From IMG/VR virus record IMGVR_UViG_3300047392_000167, positions 1-26,598 of that record: DNA of 26,598 bases; one strand, 5' to 3'. Origin of the DNA: a virus. Position 1 is the first letter of the stretch; each line of letters begins with the position of its first letter. Position numbers and translations under genes: made by a program. Below are positions 21,870-26,598 of this stretch, one piece after another. A model generated the notes under the pieces. That model worked only from the letters and a program-made list of their open reading frames with translations. It had not been told where the DNA came from and made no database searches.

Positions 21870-23099
21870 ATGGCACTAAGCGCAAAGCAACAAGAAATAG
21901 CCAATTGCACAACACGCTTTCGAGTAGTGTTGGCAGGCCGTCGTGGAGGCAAAACCTTTCTTGCCATGCGTGAAGCGTGCCGCTTTGCAAGTAAGCCTAA
22001 CTCCATTGTGTGGATGTTAAGCAATTCACGCCAACAAATTAAGAGCCTGGTCTGGAACAAACTTAAAAAGAAATTAAACAGCCTGCGTTGGGTTGCTGGC
22101 ACCAATGAAAGTGAACTCAGCATCACACTTAAGAACGGTAGCCAAATTTGTTTAAAGTCAGCAGAGCAAGGTGACAACCTGCGTGGTGAAAGTTTAGATG
22201 CAGTCTTAATTGACGAGTTTTGCGATATCGACTTAGAAGAAATATGGCATCAGATTATTCGACCAGCATTATCTGACAAGCGTGGACATGCGTTATTCAC
22301 AGGAACTCCCAAAGCAGGCAATCAAGCCGCACGTGACTTGTATGACAAACACTTAACCAACAAGAACTGGGCAAGTTTCTCTTACACCACTGAGGAAGGT
22401 GGGTTTGTGGATGCTGAAGAAATTGAACAAGCACGGCAGGACTTATCACCAAAGGTGTTCCTGCAAGAGTATTGTGCCTCATGGCAAAACTTTGCTGGTA
22501 TCATATTCTCAGACTTTGGCGAGCATAACATAGGGGAAGTACGCAAGCCCACAAGTAGTGAACCAGTATTTGTAGGCATGGACTTTAACGTTACGCCTAT
22601 GAGTGCAGTGATTGGGCGTCAAACTAAGTCTGGCATTGAGATATACGATGAGATATATCTTGACAACTCAAATACAACGGAGATGATAGATGAAATCAAA
22701 AACAGATACCCCACTAACCCTATCACAGTGTTTCCAGACCCTGCTGGTGTCCAACGACGTGCGTCAGCAGGAGGCAATACTGATATCAAATTGCTTGAAA
22801 TGGCTGGCTTTGCCACAAGATACCACCGTCAGCACCCACTCGTGCGAGACCGTATTAACAGCGGCAACAGTTTGTTCTTTAAACGAGATGACGGATCTAC
22901 TCGATTTACAATAGATCCTGCTTGCAAGAAAACAATTACTTGCTTGAAGAATTGGGCTTACAAGACTGACACAATGATTCCCTCTAAGGATTCTGGTTTC
23001 GATCATGGCTGCGATGCCTTAACGTACATGGTCCAATTCTTATTCCCAATCACAAAACCAGTAGAGCCAAGAGCACCACAACGATTTGGTGCTAAATAA
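21870..23099 (+). CDS. terL: Terminase large subunit
   Basis: A 409-residue packaging motor. The ATPase domain has Walker A AGRRGGKT (22-29), Walker B AVLIDEF (111-117, catalytic Glu116) and coupling motif TGT (144-146). The nuclease domain has acidic residues at GMDFN (D238), VFPDPAG (D290) and DHGCDAL (D378, D382), as in RNase H-fold terminase nucleases. It cuts concatemers and pumps DNA into the procapsid through the portal. The length is typical. It begins directly after the previous stop. Portal, scaffold and capsid genes follow in the usual order. Confidence 0.95.
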   Translation: MALSAKQQEIANCTTRFRVVLAGRRGGKTFLAMREACRFASKPNSIVWMLSNSRQQIKSLVWNKLKKKLNSLRWVAGTNESELSITLKNGSQICLKSAEQGDNLRGESLDAVLIDEFCDIDLEEIWHQIIRPALSDKRGHALFTGTPKAGNQAARDLYDKHLTNKNWASFSYTTEEGGFVDAEEIEQARQDLSPKVFLQEYCASWQNFAGIIFSDFGEHNIGEVRKPTSSEPVFVGMDFNVTPMSAVIGRQTKSGIEIYDEIYLDNSNTTEMIDEIKNRYPTNPITVFPDPAGVQRRASAGGNTDIKLLEMAGFATRYHRQHPLVRDRINSGNSLFFKRDDGSTRFTIDPACKKTITCLKNWAYKTDTMIPSKDSGFDHGCDALTYMVQFLFPITKPVEPRAPQRFGAK

Positions 23100-23125
23100 C
23101 CCAACACTTAAAGGACCATAAACCT

Positions 23126-24592
23126 ATGGCAGAATTAACATTTAGTGATGCTTATACACGAGCAACCACAACAAACACATTATACACACGCAATCGTGAA
23201 CGCTGGCAGTTCCTAATGGACTCACATGCTGGTGGAGACGATTTCCGCAACGGCGCATATTTGTATCGTTACCAATTAGAAACGGACAACGACTATGCCA
23301 AACGCACTCGTAGCACTCCACTTGACAACCAATGTAAGAGTCTAATCTCACTTTACATCTCATTCTTGTTTCGTGAAGCCCCAGAACGTGAATGGGAACA
23401 GTTTGAATACAATCCTGTCATAAAAGATATCTTAGAAGATGCTGATCGTGATGGACGCAGTATGAATGCGTTTATGAAGGATGTGGCAATTTGGGCAAGT
23501 GTATTTGGACACGCCTGGATCTGTGTTGCCAAACCCAATGTGGAAGCCATTACACTTGCTGATGAGTTGGCACAAGGTGTGCGTCCATACTTTTCAGTTT
23601 ACACGCCCCTGGCAGTTGTAGATTGGACCTGGAGCCGTCAACCTAACGGTGGTTATGCACTGTCAATGATTCGTGTGCTTGAAGAAGTCAATGACACTTT
23701 CACAGTGGTCAAAGAATGGAGCGATACTGAAATTATTACAACCACAATCAATACTCGTGATGCTAAGGCAGTTGACATGATTGTAGAGCCAAATGGCTTG
23801 GGCTATGTGCCATTTGTTTGCACGTATGCAGAACGCAGTCCAGTGCGTGGCATTGGTACAAGTTTAATCAATGACATTGCTGACCAACAATTAATGATTG
23901 CTAACGAACTTTCAGAAATTTACGACAGCATTAAATTAGATACACATCCAAGTCTGGTTGCCACAGCAGAAACAAATGTAACAGGAGCAGCCGCAGGACA
24001 AGTTATCACAATGCCTGAGAACATGGATCCAAACTTAAAACCGTTTGTGCTACAGTTCCAAGGTGGACAAATCTCAGCAATTTACGACAGCATCAACAAT
24101 CGTCGCAAGATGATTGATGGTATGGGCAACGTAGGCAGTGTTCGTGCAACTGAAACTCGTGAGATGAGTGGCATTGCTATTGAAACTGAATTCCAATTGC
24201 TAAACGCACGTTTAAGTAGCATTGCTGACAACTTAGAACTTGCTGAAGAACAAATTTGGCAAATCGTTTGTGATTACATGGGCATGGAGTGGACAGGGGA
24301 GATTGATTATCCTTCCAACTTTGCATTGCACAACACAGACAATGAATTGGACCAGTTGGCCAAAATGAAAACTCTAAGCACTCGTCCTGAAGTACAAGCA
24401 GAGATTGATCGACGCTTGGCTGAAATATTAGACATTGAAATGTTGGAAGCACAGTTAGGTGTAGAAGTTGCTGAAGGTGAAGCACCAGAAGACTTTGTAG
24501 CACACAACATGACAGCCCCAGATGGTACTGTAATGTGGGTAGAAACACCTGCTGAACATGCGGCGGCAATTGCGGCTGGCTACGTGGAATAA
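23126..24592 (+). CDS. Portal protein
   Basis: A 488-residue protein in the portal position after the large terminase. The N-terminal part has the RTRSTPLDNQCKSLISLYISF type segment (60-80), and a long helix (SLINDIADQQLMIANELSEIYDSIK, about 241-265) matches the portal stem/hinge region. A further ETREMSGIAIETEF segment (about 340-353) is typical of portal cores of this type. The acidic C-terminus ends in AAIAAGYVE. Portals form the ring at one head vertex for DNA entry and tail attachment. AAAGGACC gives the ribosome site. It resembles DUF4055-type portals, without certainty. Confidence 0.85.
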   Translation: MAELTFSDAYTRATTTNTLYTRNRERWQFLMDSHAGGDDFRNGAYLYRYQLETDNDYAKRTRSTPLDNQCKSLISLYISFLFREAPEREWEQFEYNPVIKDILEDADRDGRSMNAFMKDVAIWASVFGHAWICVAKPNVEAITLADELAQGVRPYFSVYTPLAVVDWTWSRQPNGGYALSMIRVLEEVNDTFTVVKEWSDTEIITTTINTRDAKAVDMIVEPNGLGYVPFVCTYAERSPVRGIGTSLINDIADQQLMIANELSEIYDSIKLDTHPSLVATAETNVTGAAAGQVITMPENMDPNLKPFVLQFQGGQISAIYDSINNRRKMIDGMGNVGSVRATETREMSGIAIETEFQLLNARLSSIADNLELAEEQIWQIVCDYMGMEWTGEIDYPSNFALHNTDNELDQLAKMKTLSTRPEVQAEIDRRLAEILDIEMLEAQLGVEVAEGEAPEDFVAHNMTAPDGTVMWVETPAEHAAAIAAGYVE

Positions 24593-24612
24593 TCACAAGG
24601 CTAAATAGAATA

Positions 24613-24627
24613 CGGGGCATTGAGCCC
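24613..24627 (+). terminator. Hairpin between portal and scaffold
   Basis: GGGGC / GCCCC with loop ATTGA. No T run. It may tune relative expression of portal and capsid genes. A strong ribosome site (TAAGGAGG) follows at 24642-24649. Confidence 0.4.
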
Positions 24628-24661
24628 CAACTTTAACCACTCCTAAGGAGGCGCAGATACA

Positions 24662-25342
24662 ATGACTGACCAAAACATTGGCAACACAGAAGATACTGGA
24701 ACTTCAGCCACAGAGCAAACAACCCAGGCAACAAAGACATTCTCTCAAGATGAGGTGAACGCTATTTTAGCAAAGACTAAAAGTCAGTTAGAAAAGAAGT
24801 TCGCATCACGTTATGAAGATCTTGGTGATCCAGAGCAACTACGAGAAATCGTAAGTCAGCATCAGAAAGCTCAACAAGAACAACAACTCAAGAGAGGTGA
24901 ATTTGATAGAGTAATGCAAGAGCTCGCGTCTAAGAAAGATGCAGAGATTCAAAAACGAGATCGTATTATTGAAAGTTTCAAACTTGAAACACCAGTAATT
25001 GATGCGGCGGCCCGTTACCGTGCTATTAACCCAGAGCAAGTAAAAGCGTTAATTAGAAATAATCTACGTTTAGGTGCAGAAGGTGAAGTAGAGGTATTGG
25101 ACCGTGAAGGTAAAGTTCGCTACGATGACTCTGGTCGTCCATTATCCGTAGACTCTTTTGTCCAAGCCTGGTTACAAGAGAATCCGCACTTTGTTCAAGC
25201 AACACCTTCAACCACATCAAGTCGCAGTAATGTAGCTGGCGGAACAAGTGGTAAATTAGATATAAGCAAACTTGATTTTAAGAATCCAGAGCACAGAAAA
25301 CAATACGCAGAATACAGAAAAACTGCTGGTATTGCAAAATAA
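24662..25342 (+). CDS. Capsid scaffold protein
   Basis: A 226-residue protein between portal and capsid. The N-terminus is Thr-rich and disordered, residues about 28-105 form a charged helix with coiled-coil character, a short beta/turn part (GEVEVLDREGKVRYDDSG) follows, and the C-terminus is basic (KQYAEYRKTAGIAK). This is the layout of tailed phage scaffolds, whose basic C-terminus binds the coat. TAAGGAGG gives the strongest ribosome site of the head genes. No protease gene is visible here. Confidence 0.8.
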   Translation: MTDQNIGNTEDTGTSATEQTTQATKTFSQDEVNAILAKTKSQLEKKFASRYEDLGDPEQLREIVSQHQKAQQEQQLKRGEFDRVMQELASKKDAEIQKRDRIIESFKLETPVIDAAARYRAINPEQVKALIRNNLRLGAEGEVEVLDREGKVRYDDSGRPLSVDSFVQAWLQENPHFVQATPSTTSSRSNVAGGTSGKLDISKLDFKNPEHRKQYAEYRKTAGIAK

Positions 25343-25360
25343 TTTTAAAGGAATTTAATC

Positions 25361-26224
25361 ATGGCAGGTTCAACTACCACAACATTAGCGGACTTAATCC
25401 CAGCAATTACTGCTGAGGCAATGTTCGTTGCTAACGAGCGCAGTATCATGCGTGGTCTCGTTAAAAACTATAACTTGGCTCCAGGTCAAGGCAAAACAGT
25501 TCACGTTCCAATTTACCCTCTAATGACAGCAGCCGCTTACACTGAAGCCAATGCTGCCGCAGGAACTGAAATCCCAACACAAGCAGTACAAACTACTGGT
25601 GCTGATTTGGCAGTATCTACAGCCGCTATCCGCACATTGGTTACTGACCTAAGTGTAGCATCCGCAGCCAGCAACGTTGTTGCTGACATTGGTCGTTTGT
25701 TTGGCGAAGCAATTGCTCGCAAGATCGACACAGACTTGTTGGCATTGTTCTCTGGTTTCTCTACAACTGCTGGCGACACAAGCACAGCATTGAGCGCCGC
25801 AACAATTGCTCAAGCAGCCGCTAAGTTACGTGCTCGTGGCGTGTCTGGTGCTGACTTGGCATGTGTGGTTAACCCATACGTTGCTTACGATTTGAAAGCA
25901 AGTTTAACAAACACATTTGCTAACCCAAATCCAGGTTTAGTTCAGAATGAAGCAATGGCAACAGGTTATGTTGGTTCATTGTTTGGTATCCCAGTATTCG
26001 AAAGCTCATTGATTGCTAACAACGGTACTGCTGGTGACTACGTTGGTGGTGTATTCCACAGAGAAGCACTTGGCTTGGCCATGATTGGTGACATCACTAT
26101 CGAAACACAACGTCGTGCCGCATTGCTTGGTACTGACATCGTTGGCGCTTGCCACTTTGGTGTTGGTGAGTTGTATGACAACTACGGTGTTGGTGTTGTT
26201 GCTGATAGCTCACTAATTGCTTAA
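25361..26224 (+). CDS. Major capsid protein
   Basis: A 287-residue protein right after the scaffold gene. It begins with a Ser/Thr stretch, then LADLIPAITAEAMFVANE (residues 9-26). A conserved-looking ADLACVVNPYVAYDL segment (163-177), a GYVGSLFGIPVFES segment (201-214) and the HREALGLAMIG segment (229-239) fit HK97-fold coats of the P22/N4-gp56-like type. It makes the icosahedral shell. A good ribosome site (AAAGGAATT) and G/C-ending codons fit high expression. Confidence 0.85.
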   Translation: MAGSTTTTLADLIPAITAEAMFVANERSIMRGLVKNYNLAPGQGKTVHVPIYPLMTAAAYTEANAAAGTEIPTQAVQTTGADLAVSTAAIRTLVTDLSVASAASNVVADIGRLFGEAIARKIDTDLLALFSGFSTTAGDTSTALSAATIAQAAAKLRARGVSGADLACVVNPYVAYDLKASLTNTFANPNPGLVQNEAMATGYVGSLFGIPVFESSLIANNGTAGDYVGGVFHREALGLAMIGDITIETQRRAALLGTDIVGACHFGVGELYDNYGVGVVADSSLIA

Positions 26225-26243
26225 TCAATAAAGGACAGCGATC

Positions 26244-26598
26244 ATGACATTTAGAATCATCTCAAGCGTTTTTAAATCATTTGCATTTGCAAGTGATGTC
26301 ACTGGTCGCGATCCTCGTTTCTTTGAAGCCAATGAAGGCGTTACCACAGCAGACATTGAATCAGCATTAGAGCAAAGCAGTGCAAGAATTTTAACACAAA
26401 TCCGTAATACAGATTGGTGGGCCGATTATCAGTTCAGTAGAGATACTGCATTGAAAAACGACTTGCGCTTGCTTCCCGCTGTTGATCCACTTTTCATCTT
26501 AAGTCGTGAGCAAGAATTTAAAGATTTAAATGTTTACTTTGCTTTGTCAGAATATTTGTTCCCAGGTCGTGCAGACTTTGGTGATGAAACTTCTGCAG
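26244..26598 (+). CDS. Head-completion/connector-like protein (3' end missing)
   Basis: Open from ATG 26244 to the window edge, 118 residues seen. AAAGGACAG lies upstream. It comes next after the capsid gene, where head-tail connector or adaptor genes usually lie. The sequence is helical with DTADIESALEQSS-type acidic helices and several Trp/Phe (NTDWWADYQF). The family is not recognised and the connector role is inferred from position only. Confidence 0.55.
   Translation, partial: MTFRIISSVFKSFAFASDVTGRDPRFFEANEGVTTADIESALEQSSARILTQIRNTDWWADYQFSRDTALKNDLRLLPAVDPLFILSREQEFKDLNVYFALSEYLFPGRADFGDETSA

Overview
The window is a stretch of a tailed double-stranded DNA bacteriophage (Caudoviricetes). 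Every gene I can support lies on the + strand. The order is: tail tip, tail fibres, a small membrane gene of lysis type, short early genes, replication, then DNA packaging and head genes. Both ends are cut inside genes: a tail gene on the left and a head-completion-like gene on the right. This looks like one part of a circularly permuted genome whose missing tail genes would join the two ends. Gram-negative sigma70-type promoters and a lipobox lipoprotein point to a Gram-negative host. The fibre architecture resembles that of phages from marine and fresh water. I cannot name the host. I see no tRNA, integrase, repressor, DNA polymerase or endolysin here.

Regions. 1-9868: tail module, with a DUF2163-like tail protein (partial), a GNAT acetyltransferase, a J-like central tail hub, two long repeat-rich fibres and a 21-residue basic peptide, closed by a hairpin. 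9910-11390: small genes including an XhlA/holin-like coiled-coil membrane protein and a protein with two C-terminal HTH-like segments, closed by two terminator hairpins. 11509-15801: an accessory region of short unrecognised genes, cut into units by at least five promoters and several hairpins, and carrying a TylF-like methyltransferase and an AT-hook peptide. 16120-20083: a replication operon driven by one consensus promoter, with start/stop overlaps, ending in an AEP-type primase and a DUF3987 ATPase. 20084-20270: an AT-rich segment bracketed by a long inverted repeat, a candidate replication origin. 20271-26598: two small genes, two hairpins, then terminase small and large subunits, portal, scaffold, major capsid protein and a partial head gene.

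The most unusual part is the accessory region at 11.5-15 kb. Its promoters fall into families that share more than the -35 and -10 boxes. One family has a conserved spacer (GTTACGC), a palindrome GTTGTA-AAAA-TACAAC at a fixed distance upstream, and, in two copies, a leader hairpin that begins at the predicted transcription start and changes by compensatory pairs. Another family has TATAATAAACACATG, placing an in-frame ATG at the predicted +1 ahead of the ribosome-site start. A third element is an exact 62-bp terminator-plus-leader repeat that flanks one gene. Together these suggest a coordinated set of modular gene cassettes, possibly early host-takeover or anti-defence genes. That role is inference; none of the small products is recognised.
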